DNA from: Hormiphora californensis
Lineage: Eukaryota > Ctenophora > Tentaculata > Cydippida > Pleurobrachiidae
Direction of reading: 5' to 3'
DNA: 64,000 nt
Assembly: GCA_020137815.1 (NCBI GenBank)
Contig: CM035352.1
Coordinates: forward strand, 5,004,998-5,068,997
Part shown: positions 22,609 through 33,140 of the stretch, piece after piece
How the letters are laid out: each line of letters opens with the position of its first letter
Position numbering within the stretch: the stretch's first letter is position 1
Program-made: the position numbers and the translations under genes
Notes under the pieces: generated by a model
What the model was told of the DNA's origin: nothing
Database searches by the model: none
Seen by the model: only the letters and a program-made list of their open reading frames with translations

Positions 22609-25600
22609 GTGGCCATCTGATTCCTCTTCTTGATCAGTTTCCTAACGAACTCAACACACCTCTCAACCTGTTCAATAACCCTCGACAACTGTCCCTCCTC
22701 AACTTGGCCCCTGTCCCAGCACCTCCTGAAGGCCACTCCCTCATTCAGCGTCATCCTAATGGCCCCCAGGATAGTTTTAAACTCGGGTGTCAGGAGGCAG
22801 TATTCCTCCATGACGTAACAATATCTCCGATGAATGGCAACATATTCATCTAACTCCAACGCTCCCTCCAAATCACGTCTCATGTCAGTGCCGGTGCAGT
22901 GTAACACCCGCTGCATGGTGTATGTTTGGATGACCTTCACAAAGTTTAACAACTGGTACCTGAACACGTGTACCGCAGTAGAGACGATGACGTCATGAGG
23001 CTGGTGGGTGACGTAATTGGGCTGGTGGGATCCCAGACAGAGAGGTTGGACACACCACACCGTGTAGTTGATCTCTAACAACAGGGTGAACACACGGTGA
23101 TACACCTCCATTAGTTCCGTATCCAGGACAAGACCAATGGGGAAGGGAGGCGTGTACGTGACACACACACTTTGAAATGCGTCCAACTCAGGAGTTTTGG
23201 AGGAGTTGCTCGTTGTCCTGGTTACATCCATCCTGAGGTGATTTGTTAGGGTGGTGTGTGGTGCCAGACACTCCCTGAGGAAGGGGGTCATGGAGCGAAT
23301 GGGTTCCCGGGCATACGCACTCTTATACATCTCCTCGCTGAACACTGACATGGGCTGGCCTGCCTCCATCAACAAGACCTTCCTAAGTGTGTCCATGTGA
23401 ACATCAAGGTGGTAATCTACCCGCAGGGTGTTTAGAAAACAAAGGGATACCTGACGACACCGCTCCGATAGGATCTCCCGGACTATCTTTGAGATGGAGG
23501 CGGATGGGAGGATAGGGAGGGTGGTGATACGCGAGAAAATGTCCGTGTAAAGAGAGGAAGGGGAGGTCTGGGCGGGAGGTGATGGTGGAGAGGGTGTCTG
23601 TGACTCAGGTGGCTCGTCAGAAAAGATGCTTAGTATCAGCGGGTCGGCATGAATGAATACGTCCCGTACCGAGTCAGAATGTTGAGGTTCAGCAACATGT
23701 AACTGCTCTGTGCCACTGAAAAACCTGTCAATGAGTTGCGCAAACAGCTCCCTGCCCGTAACACCACCCAGTTTCCCCAAACTCTTCAATAGCTCTATCG
23801 CCTTTCCTGCCTTCAACATCTCCTCCGAGAGAGCCAGGAAAACCCCCGGGATTTGGTCCTCCTTGAGGCGGACAGGGTGCTTGAACACCAGACCCTCGCT
23901 CCAAAAGAGTGGTGATTGGTGGGCGATATCGGTGTCTCGGATAAGGAAGAGTTCACCGGTGGTATTGTTGAGTTGTCCCTCGGTCAACCACTGTTCCAGT
24001 GTTGATAGGAGGGGGTGGAGGGTACACAGGAGAACTGTCAGGATCACCTGCAGGAGGGGAAGATAATATGGGCGTTTGATGGTTGTTTGTCAGTATCACG
24101 TACTGAAGGGGTGCAAGATGAGGGGGAGAACTCAGTAAGTATACCAGGTTCCTAAGACGTCCTTACAAACAAACAACCAAAATGGGTGGGTGTGTAATAG
24201 GATATGGGATAGATAACAGGGGGGGTAGTATAAGTGTCAACTAGTGCCACTCTAACCCGTGTGGTACCCCATCTTGAGCCCGGGTGAGGGGTTACTAAGA
24301 GGGGTACTAGGGGTTACTAGGGGTTACTAGGGGTTACTAAGAGGGTTACTAAGAGGGTTACTAACCCGTGTGGTATTTTCAGTGAGAACACCCATGCTCT
24401 CGTACAGCTGAAGACTCTCAAATAGGATGTTAACGAGGCGGGTTACACACAAACTCGGACAATCGACCTCAACAGATTCCAGAATTGCTTCAACCTGGTG
24501 GTAATTAATTACTAATTATATAATACAGTCGGACCCCGATTTAGTGGCCCCCGATTTAGTGGCACCCCAATTTAGTGGCAGGATTTTTTCCCCCGATATA
24601 CGAAAATTAACATTATTTGAACCCGATTTAGTGGCACCCCGATTTAGTGGCATGATTTTTCCCCCGAGGATGCCACTAAATCGGGGTCCGACTGTACTAA
24701 TTATCAATTCAAACAGATATACTAGCACTATACTATTGCTGGGATTTTAGTAAAACCTAACAATACTGGGGTTTGTTTGAGAATTAATTAATTAATTTAT
24801 TAATGATTAACAACTTCATACCATGTCATAAAGGGCGTTAATGATATCAAAATGACCCCTAATTGCATCCTTCAACACCAAGAGTGACACAACCTCCTTC
24901 TGCTGTTGGACTTTTAACTCAATCTGGTGGATTGACCGGGATAGCTGGTCGAGATACATGATAACTGAACAGATGAAAGCTTGGAATGTTCTAGATCCGT
25001 AGGGGTGGGAGGGTTGGGCTACACAGTTCATCACTTCATCGCACAACCAGTGGAGTTTTTGGATCTGGGGAAATAGTGGTTAGTGAGATATACTCAACTA
25101 ATAAAACTATCGATTGATGAAATAAAATGTACTACATTATGTAGTGTGAGCTACAAAAATGAACCCTAACCAGCTTGGACAAGCTTCAAAAATATAATAA
25201 TTAATCAAGCTACCATTGTAAAGTCGGATTTCTTGAAGTTGTCACCCCCGCCTTCTCGTGCACTCATGCGTGTGAATTTGGGGGTGACAACTTCAAAAAA
25301 TCGGACATTACCATTTTGATCTTCTCTCTGAAGAACTGCAGGATATGATTTAGGGCATCGGGGGAGTAATGGCCAACAGTCAAGCCATCAGCCAAGCCCA
25401 CTACATCCTCAACGGTGGGGAAGACATAGCTGGTAGGAGCTCCTTGCAACATTGTTAATATCTCTCGAATTATCTGAGGTTGGAGGTAACATGGTCAATA
25501 TCTCTCGAATTATCTGTTGAGTATGATAATAGTAACATTATCTGTAGCGTTCAAAATATTCGATATAATTCAATTTGTGAAATCTCGGTGTTATCCCGGC

Positions 25601-27024
25601 CCGAGTAAGTAATAAAAGATTAAATATTTGATGTTAATTTTATGTAATTAACATACCTGAATCTCAGTGAGGGGTATGTAAGGTGTTTTCCAGTACTGGT
25701 GGATCACTGTTTGGCATATTTCAGAGTAGTTTGGGACCTCTGCGGGCTCCATTTCAGCCGCTTTTTCTCTCACCACCAATGCTGGGAAATTTTAGGAGGG
25801 TTCGTTTATATGTATCATATTACCGAATTTGTACACGTGTGTGTGATAATAGACTCGTCAGTCAGTATAATATGGTACATTCAGTGTACAGTGCTGTGTG
25901 TACACAGTTGCAGATGCAGTTGCAGCTGCATGCAGGATGAGCAAACTACGCATTACCTAGTTGAGGTCCGATGGGTGAATACTGTACAGTGTACAGCACT
26001 GTACACAGTACACACAGCTCTCCACACACTACACACTGCACTACACTACGCGTTACCTAGTTGAGGTCCGATGGGTTCATCATCACCAATGAGACCCTCC
26101 TCATCACCACTTGATGACCACCCATCCTCACTGGGATCTGAGTTAATGAAATCTGCAACTAGCAACTTGTGCCAATCTACCCATTCCTCCTCATCCTTCT
26201 CTTCATCTTCACATTTGGGGCCTGAACATGGGAACCTTGTTAGCATAACTAGCAAGAAGCGACCGAAACAAGTAAACAACCAATCAGAACTCGTTATTTA
26301 GGTCACGTGACTTGTTATCAGCCAATCAGGGATCAGTATTTCCTGATTCGGTCGGTTCCTGATAACTAGTGTAGTTACTGGTGTAGCACAGAGCACTGTA
26401 ACTAGTAGTTTAACTAGTGTAGCAGTGTAATTAGTTAGAAGGTGAGGGTATTTTGTAGTAGGTTGTGGTGTGACTGCTGTTTTGTAGTAAATGAAACTAT
26501 TACTATTAGCAAGTTACTAAATTAATGTACATACTTGTGTAAGACATGTTGACTGGATTTCTGGAGACTGACATCAGAACTGTAGGACAGAACTCTCAAT
26601 TTCAATGTCCTCCCTTCCCTCAGCATCCTCATCCATCCCGTATCCCAGGTACTCCGCGGTGTACTGCTCCAGGTCATCAGCCAGATCTCGCTGCCTTGCA
26701 ACCCGAAACTTCCGGATCAACCCTTCAAACCTCCTGGAATAGGTGGTTATGTGATTATTTGTAACTTATTTGGAACTTAAAATTTGAGAAAACGCCTGCG
26801 AGCCAGACTCACGAGTTATTCATAGAACGTTTGATTTAACCTCTAATTTCAGTGTACCTTTTGACTTGATTAGAGTTGACTGACATAAACTTTTTATTGC
26901 TGAGTTTGTGTAAAACAGATTTGAAGGTTCCTTCAGTTTTATCACCCGGCAGTTCATTCTTAATCAGTTCCCTCAGAAGGTCCTGCTGCTCCTTCGACCG
27001 AGCAACGGCAAACTTCGAGGCCAT
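22563..27024 (-). CDS. TUBGCP5: Gamma-tubulin complex component 5 (GCP5)
   Basis: This is a subunit of the gamma-tubulin ring complex that nucleates microtubules. Eight exons splice in frame to 872 codons: 26858-27024, 26594-26733, 26057-26221, 25657-25781, 25312-25473, 24822-25064, 24366-24494 and 22563-24047. N-terminal markers are the acidic WVDWHKL block and QTVIHQYW, followed by SRTFQAFICSV and LEQWLTEGQLNN. The large last exon carries the GRIP2-like half with PFPIGLVLD, YTMQRVLHCTG and FDWLETSLG before the stop. The arrangement matches GCP5 rather than GCP2-4 or GCP6, although the protein is somewhat shorter than the vertebrate one. The exon 2 donor (GTTCTG) is weak and uncertain. An acceptor-like TCTAG lies 3 bases before the ATG. 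MTOR starts about 400 bp downstream on the same strand. Confidence 0.92.
24250..24380 (-). repeat. GTTAGTAACCC array at a GCP5 splice donor
   Basis: On the minus strand the donor CACACGG/GTTAGTAACCC of exon 24366-24494 is followed by about six imperfect TTAGTAACCCC units. A second copy of CCACACGGGTTAG lies at about 24256-24270. Confidence 0.6.
24524..24696. mobile_element. Pogo-like MITE
   Basis: This 173-bp element has TACAGTCGGACCCCGATTTA ends in inverted orientation and internal GATTTAGTGGCACCCC repeats. It lies in a GCP5 intron. Confidence 0.75.
25213..25313. mobile_element. Small palindromic element in a GCP5 intron
   Basis: Arms of about 35 bp (GTAAAGTCGGATTT...TTGAAGTTGTCACCCC) are inverted around a short loop. 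The right end runs up to the splice donor of exon 25312-25473. Confidence 0.65.
25449..25523 (-). repeat. Duplicated GCP5 exon 5 acceptor, 40-bp offset
   Basis: The boundary CAG/ATAATTCGAGAGATATT occurs at 25473 and again at 25513. Only the proximal copy keeps the GCP5 reading frame. Use of the distal one adds 40 bases and shifts frame. Confidence 0.8.
25945..26077 (-). repeat. Duplicated GCP5 exon 3 donor, 100-bp period
   Basis: The boundary ACCCATCGGACCTCAACTAG/GTAA is present at 26057 and again 100 bp downstream at 25957. Between them lies TACAC-rich simple sequence. Confidence 0.8.
26253..26361. mobile_element. hAT-like MITE with 8-bp target duplication
   Basis: This 109-bp element is flanked by ATAACTAG on both sides (26245-26252 and 26362-26369). 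The right end is CGGTCGGTTCCTG. The body contains CCAATCAG boxes and the palindrome GTCACGTGAC. Other copies are at 36517, 37129 and 46996. Confidence 0.8.
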
Positions 27025-27357
27025 TTGCTAGATGATATTAATACGTTAATTAGGGGGTGTTCTATATTCATAATCGTGGATAGCACGGGTGGTAACTCGT
27101 TTCTTTGGATAGTTAGCCAAGGGAATCCATGGGCTCTCTGGTCAATCTCAGAACACAAAATAAAACGAGCGAAATTGAAAATTTGACAAAAACGCCGAAA
27201 CCAAATGTATAGAGCTAAATAGTAAATGATGAAAGGAGACATATATAAATTAATTCACTGGATAGACAGTATTTAGTTCGTAAACTATGCTTTCATTAAA
27301 ACTGAAAATCAATATTTAATCACGCATTTTGGTGGAGGTGGTTTTGATATGATTTGA

Positions 27358-30300
27358 TCACAAAAACTTGCTCATGTGCTCTCGACCGATGATCAGCTTC
27401 TGAATTTGATCTGTTCCTTCATAGATTTGGAAGATCTTGGCATCCCTCATCAACTTCTCAACGGGGTACTCTTTATTATACCCGTTCCCACCAAACACCT
27501 AGTAGATAAAGTGTTAGGAACGGAAGTGGGACTTCTAGTTCCCTTGAGAAACACACTCGAATTGAGGATAATAATTGCTCTGCCGAACCCTCACAATGCA
27601 GTGCACAAGAGAATAACACCAACCATATATCATATCTGGAATTTACCTGGACTGCGTCAGAAGCGTTTTGGTTGGCTGCTAAGCCTCCATAAAGTTTTCC
27701 AATTGAAGCGTAGTATGTGTTTCTCCTCCCCTCATCATAGTCGGCACATGACCTCCAAACACCAAGCTTTGCTGAGGGAGAGAGAGCAAGTAGTCGGTAA
27801 AACGTTAAACGGCTATGTTATACGGTGTACCCTTGCTAAGTTGTGTTAACCATTCTTTCAGGGAGAGAGGTAGAGTCACCCCTACAACTGAGGCCGCGTG
27901 TGGCGCGGCAAAACGAGTTAGGTTACTGCGCCACCAAAGGTATATAGTGGTTAACTTACCCAGTTCATATCGCATTGCCATGTCCGCTAACAGGAAACTA
28001 ACAGCCTGATGCATGAAGATGGGTTTACCCATTGTCTTTCTCTCCATGGAATACTTGGTTGCCTCATCTAGTGCTCGCCGAGCCAGACCTGGACATGACG
28101 CGTTAAAAATTAAAATTAATGGCACCCTCCTCATGTATGAACCATTCTTCTTCCACAGAGAATGAACCATGTGGTAGATCTAGGTAGAATTTGTAAACAA
28201 TCTTGAATTTTTCATACTTTATGTTAGGCGGCTCAATAACAACCCGTACCTAAACTCATGGCACCTATCTAAACTCATGGCACCCACCTAAACGCATGGC
28301 ACCCACCTAAACTGATGGCACCCACCTAAACGCATGGCACCCACCTAAACTCATGGCACCCACCTAAACTCATGGCACCCACCTAAACTCATGGCACCCA
28401 CCTAAACTCATGGCACCCACCTAAACTCATGGCACCCACCTAAACTCATGGCACCCACCTAAACTCATGGCACCCACCTAACCTCATGGCACCTATCTAA
28501 ACTCATGGCACCCACCTAAACTCATGGCACCCACCTAAACTTATGGCACCCACCTAAACTCATGGCACCCACCTAAACTCATGGCACCCACGGTAGGGCG
28601 GGTCTTGTCGAAGCACCTCATGGCAACTTTAAATCCACCACCAGGCTCCCCAACCACGTTCTCTGCAGGCACAACCACATCCTCGAATGTTACACCACGC
28701 GTATCTGAGGCCCTGGGGAGGTAGGAAATTAGTTGCCCGGGTAGAAAAAGAGAGAGAAGAGGGCAAAGGAAAAGGGAAGATAGTGATAGATAAAGAAGGA
28801 TAGACACGAGAGAGAAAGCTACCTCTGTCCCATGTTCCATTCCTTTCTTCCGACAGTAACTCCAGGAGAATCAGCATCCACTACGAAGGCAGTAAAGGCC
28901 TTGTTGGCGGGGCATTTAGGGTCCGGGTCGGAGCGAGTAAACACAAAGAACCAGTTTGCATGTCCACAATTTGTTATCCACATTTTACCACCGTTTATTA
29001 CGTAATCGTCACCCACTGATGGAGTGTTGGAATTTATTATATGACTAGGATTCAGAGTTTCAATCAATTGTTTGATTATTGATACTGTTCATGTTCATCC
29101 GTACTCAACCGTCACCTCACCTCACCTCACCTCACCTCACCTCACCTCACCTCACCTCACCTCACCCCGGTGCCCAGATATTGCAAATACCCAAGAGATT
29201 AATGCCCTTAATTTGGCAGCAAATTAAAGGCGAGGCAGCATATTGGACAAGCTGCCTAGTAGTCAGCAGTTCAATAAATATCGCTGTCGGCAGTAATAAA
29301 TGTACTGGAGGCCAGGGCTTAATCTTTATAAATCATTTAGAAAGTTTTTAAAAAAATGTCCCACCCGGGATCGGTCGGGAATCGAACCCGGGCCTCACGC
29401 GTCAGAGTGGAGGCAGCACAGGCAGCACAAATTTACCCCATATTTACATAGAAAATTTAGCCTCATTTTATGCAATATCAGTTTTACTTTTCCGGCTATT
29501 ATATTCGAAGAAGTATTCCAAACACGAATATGAAGGAAATAAACAAATTGAACGTCACAAATTTTCTTAATCCTTCTGCTGCCTCGGGTACCATTATTTA
29601 CCGATTTTTTGGCTATTCCCGCCCTTCTACCCATCCAATTTGGTAATATTCGGTACAGGGACATCCACAGTATCGATAAACAAGTGCCTAAACCGATAAA
29701 CGGGGAAAAACGGTAAAACTTAGCATGATATAGAAGGCAGCATGAGGCAGCACGTATTTAGCTTAATTAAGATAGATCCGTGCTGCCGGCAGCACGAGTT
29801 CGATTCCCGACCGGGCCCGGGTGGGACAATTTTTTTAAATTTTTTTCAAACTTTATAAATGATTTATAAATGATTTCTAAAAACTTTCTAGACATTTATT
29901 TTACTAGGCAGCAAAATCGTCGATTTTTGGGACAAAGTTGGCAGCATATTTGACTTTTGAAAATCGTATTTATCTAAAATTTTGAAAATCCGGGCACCGG
30001 GCACCTCACCTCACCTCACCTCACCTCACCTCACCTCACCTCACCTCACCTCACCTCACCTCACCTCACCTCAACCTTTACACCTCACCTCACCTCACCT
30101 CACCTCACCTCACTTTCACCTCACCTTACTTTCACCTCAACCTTTACAGCTCACCTCACCTCACCTCACCTCACCTCACCTCACCTCACCTCACCTCACC
30201 TCAACCTTTACACCTCACCTCACCTCACCTCACCTCAACCTTCACAGCCCACCTTTCCGGGATTTTGTCCTGGTAGCACCGACATCACTTCCTGCGGAGG

Positions 30301-31222
30301 GTTCAGTCACACCATATGCAGCTACTAGCAGCTCCTCTGTCATTCTACCAAGATACTTCTTCTTTAGCTCGTGGGATCCAGCCAAGATAACTGGGGACTC
30401 CGCCAAACTGAGAGAGATATTGTTGTAGGAGAAAATTCAACCAATACCCTATCCCCGGCCCACTATCGCGATCGGGAGGGTAGCTACTGCTCCCGTGGCA
30501 CTCGACAGTCAACCCCTACTAATATAAAATGAAGTTAAAACTACCATAACTAGTTATATTGACCAGCTTTTATATACAGGTTTTCATCTGCATTCTTAGC
30601 ATTGCTATAATACACCCATCTTACCTGTTGCCTCCCAGTGCGGTTGCAATACCAGTACACCCATACCCGATCTCTTCCTGAACAATACAAGCCTCCAGGA
30701 GACTGAGACCCAAGCCACCATACTCTTCGGGAACGGTAGTGTTCATAAGACCCAGGTCCCAGGCCCCTCTTAGAACCTCCCACGGGTACTCCCCTGTCTC
30801 GTCGTGGTGGGGAGCCGCTGGGATAACCACCTGTAATAGAAGGGGGAGGGGTTATTATTATTATGTTCTAACCTGAACACCTGGAATGAGGGGGTGGTAG
30901 TTGTGTTTCAACCCTCCTAAACATTTGCTCATCATAGGTCCCGGAGATAGAGGGTGGCACAAGGCAGGGTAAGGTAGTGGAACTAACTGATATAGCACCA
31001 GTCACCGAGAAGAACTAAGTAGTTCTTCTTGGTGACTGGTGTTTTCATCAAGATCAGTACTGATCTTGATGAAAACAATTTCAACGAGGGATAGTATACC
31101 TCTTGGGTGAATTTCCGTGTCGTCTCCTCTATTTCTTTCTGCTGATCTGACAAGTTGAAAGAAATGCCCCGGGTAGATAGCCGAGGAAGGATGGAACGGG
31201 TTAACCTGGCAGCTAGAGACAT
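27358..31222 (-). CDS. ACADM: Medium-chain acyl-CoA dehydrogenase, mitochondrial
   Basis: This FAD enzyme carries out the first step of medium-chain fatty-acid beta-oxidation in the mitochondrial matrix. Eight exons join in frame to 404 codons: 31100-31222, 30625-30830, 30253-30407, 28823-29015, 28573-28712, 27960-28088, 27647-27771 and 27358-27498. The first 20 or so residues ([19 protein letters not shown]) look like an amphipathic mitochondrial presequence. Substrate/FAD motifs are [34 protein letters not shown] and FGGNGYN. The catalytic glutamate lies in IYEGTDQIQ. The length is close to the 421 residues of the human enzyme. Exon 5 ends in an 18-copy tandem array of its own splice donor. 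Intron 3 holds long GTGAG arrays and an inserted element. Confidence 0.95.
28250..28591 (-). repeat. 18-copy array of the ACADM exon 5 splice donor
   Basis: This is a 19-bp unit, GTGGGTGCCATGAGTTTAG on the gene strand. The real exon end at 28573 reads ATGAGTTTAG/GTGGGT. Each of the following 17 periods recreates nearly the same exon tail and donor. The last, at 28250, has a stronger donor, TTTAG/GTACGG. Confidence 0.9.
29112..29166 (-). repeat. GTGAG pentanucleotide array
   Basis: About eleven GTGAG units (CTCAC on the plus strand) lie in ACADM intron 3. A second, longer array is at 30003-30240. An insertion of about 0.84 kb separates them. Confidence 0.85.
29167..30002. mobile_element. Element inserted in a GTGAG array, with inverted SINE-like segments
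   Basis: The termini are inverted: CCGGTGCCCAGATATT on the left matches CCGGTGCCCGGATTTT read from the right. Inside, two inverted segments (about 29335-29420 and 29775-29860) share GTTCGATTCCCGACC, which fits a pol III B box or tRNA T-arm, followed by GGGTGGGACA and an AT-rich tail. This suggests a tRNA-derived SINE head duplicated in inverted orientation. Confidence 0.5.
30003..30240 (-). repeat. Long GTGAG array next to ACADM exon 3 donor
   Basis: About forty GTGAG units, with a few CTTTACA-type interruptions, begin 13 bp inside the intron after the donor AAAG/GTGGGC. Every unit matches the consensus AG/GTGAG 5' splice site. Confidence 0.85.
30985..31070. repeat. Two adjacent short palindromes
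   Basis: In ACADM intron 1, CACCAGTCACCGAGAAGAAC pairs with its complement around 31010. GTTTTCATCAAGATCAGT pairs with its complement around 31050. Confidence 0.7.
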
Positions 31223-31372
31223 GTTGCTACTACTAGAAATATATTGAAGGGGGTGTTGTAAAAGTGAAACTAATTTAGACGGGGCTCGGGGGGATTTAGA
31301 CAGCAGACAACCAGTTTAAGATAAAATACAAATAAATAGTTCTGTTATAAAGCAACTCATCACAATTCAAGT

Positions 31373-32884
31373 TCAAACTTTCTCAGCCACTTTATCCTCT
31401 GATTCTCCCCCCTCAATAAACTTGTGCCAACTTGCTAACCTCGCCTCCCTCTCTCCCTCTGTTTCCTCAATAGCGTAGTCCGTGTGACCATCCCAAAGGG
31501 CCGCCTTGATTTGCTTCCCCCCAAACCACCGATCATGGAACAATTTCACCGCTTCATCAGCTGCTTCGTGTGTTCCAAACTTAATGGAGACCACACCCTG
31601 GGGGTGGCGATCAAATACTATCACTTTCTTTGTCGGGCCCAATTTCTCACACTCCTCCTTGATATCGTCTCTGATTTCAATGATCTGACACGCGTCCTCC
31701 AGGAACTCTTTGGGATCAAAACAGTGGTGGAGTATCACAATTTTAGCATGTTTCTCCCTCAGGTCCTGCCCACCAGCTCTCTCCCTCCAATCCAGCAGAT
31801 TATCTTGCCGATTCTTCTTTTTCTTTTTGTTATTGTTCCGTTTCTTGGGCTTTAATTTCGGATCAAATTCTCCTTTCAACTCAAATTTAGCTGGCTCAAC
31901 TTTAACTTTGGTGTTACCGGTGCCAAGTTTCACGCCGTTCAACATCTGCATGGCTAAAGCAATAGACTCCTTCTTGAAGTAGCACACTTTGGCATCTCCC
32001 TTAAAGTTCCCCTCTCCGTCTACGTACATTTTAAATTTCTTCCGCTCAGTCTCAGGGTGCTCTGCGACAATCCCATACTTTCCCATCAGCTCTAAAAACT
32101 CACTTTCTGTCATGGTCACGGGGAGGCCTGACACGTAGACCCACGTGTTCTTCTCCTGCTCCAATTGGAACCACTCTGGTGCTTTCTTTACCTTTTTCTT
32201 CAGCGGTGCCTCCTGTGAAGAGGATGATGATGTGTCTTTAACTGTGGGTGAGGAGGTTTCTGGAACTTTGCCAGGCACAACTGATGGTAATGGAACTTTG
32301 CCAGGCACAACTGATGATGATGGAACTTTGCCAGGCACAACTGATGATGATGGAACTTTGCCAAATGATGGTGATGTCTCAGAAGGTGGAGGCATCTCGG
32401 ATGCTGGTGGCGGTTGTGTGATGGCTGCTGCTGCGGTGGTAGCAGCTTCACCAGATGTAGTCCCGTATTGTATCTGGTATACTGCCAGGAAATCATCTGT
32501 AATCCGGGGAAACCATGCTCTCTTCTCCTCGTCCCACTCGTAGCAGGTTCCATCAGTGGGGTCCGTGTAGAAATGTCCTGCTGCTGTTTTCTGTGAACGG
32601 AGGTGTTGTTAAAGCTGGTGGAGAGTATACATTTAGAAATTAGAGAGACCCCACCCTGTATAGGGGAACACTAGTCACTAATCATGTTCTACCGTAACAT
32701 TGAGACGACTTACTTGTTTTTCCAGCTCTTCTGCTCTCAATTGATACTCCAGCTCGTCTACAGGCTGCTGTATTTCCTTGATCACAGTGGACGGTGCAGT
32801 ACTGGTTACCATGGTAATCTTGTCCTCCTCCTCCTCCTCCTCCTCTTCTTCGCTGGAACTTTGATCATTTTCTTGAGGTGTCAT
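31373..32884 (-). CDS. HTATSF1: HIV Tat-specific factor 1 homologue (TatSF1/Cus2-type U2 snRNP cofactor)
   Basis: Two exons (32714-32884 and 31373-32590) give 462 residues. The N-terminus is glutamate-rich. A conserved tryptophan-containing segment (YEWDEEKRAWFPRITDDF) matches the HTATSF1 family, which works with the U2 snRNP and links splicing to transcription elongation. RRM1 starts near residue 206 (TWVYVSGLPVTMTESEF). A lysine/asparagine-rich linker with LDWRERAGG follows, then a second RRM that acts as a UHM (VIFDRHPQG, DRWFGGKQI, LWDGHTDY). A 10-residue repeat (VPSSSVVPGK) lies at about 130-160. It is encoded by a 30-bp minisatellite. An acceptor-like TTGTCAG sits 4 bases before the ATG. 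ACADM begins about 150 bp downstream. Confidence 0.93.
32268..32365 (-). repeat. Coding minisatellite in HTATSF1
   Basis: Three to four 30-bp units encode VPSSSVVPGK-type decapeptides. The array stays in frame in the linker before RRM1. Confidence 0.8.
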
Positions 32885-33054
32885 GTCCCTGACAATAAAG
32901 GGGGATCGGGTGATTATTATGGGACGTAAAATTGTCAAGGATTTGTGGTCAATTCAACCCAAAGCATCCTGCAACACTGAATTATAAAGCAAGCTCTCGT
33001 GAAGCCCGAAGTCGTCAATGAGGCCCCTCGGAAATGTTCAAGTCATGCACAATC

Positions 33055-33140
33055 AAGTCACGCCCACCAATCACAGCTCAGAACGCCCGGAGTGTTTCGC
33101 GCGTTCTGAGCTGTGATTGGTGGGCGTGACTTGATTGTGC
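33055..33140. repeat. Perfect hairpin
   Basis: The arms start CACGCCCACCAATCACAGCT and pair across a loop at about 33095. The arm length is about 37 bp. It lies upstream of HTATSF1 and next to the retroelement tail. Confidence 0.7.

Noticed and set aside
28250-28591. Possible CRISPR array because of regular repeats
   Set aside because: The unit is a 19-bp head-to-tail minisatellite with no spacers, in a eukaryotic gene.
29335-29420. A functional tRNA gene
   Set aside because: Only a T-arm/B-box-like part is present. There is no acceptor stem, D-arm or plausible anticodon arm.
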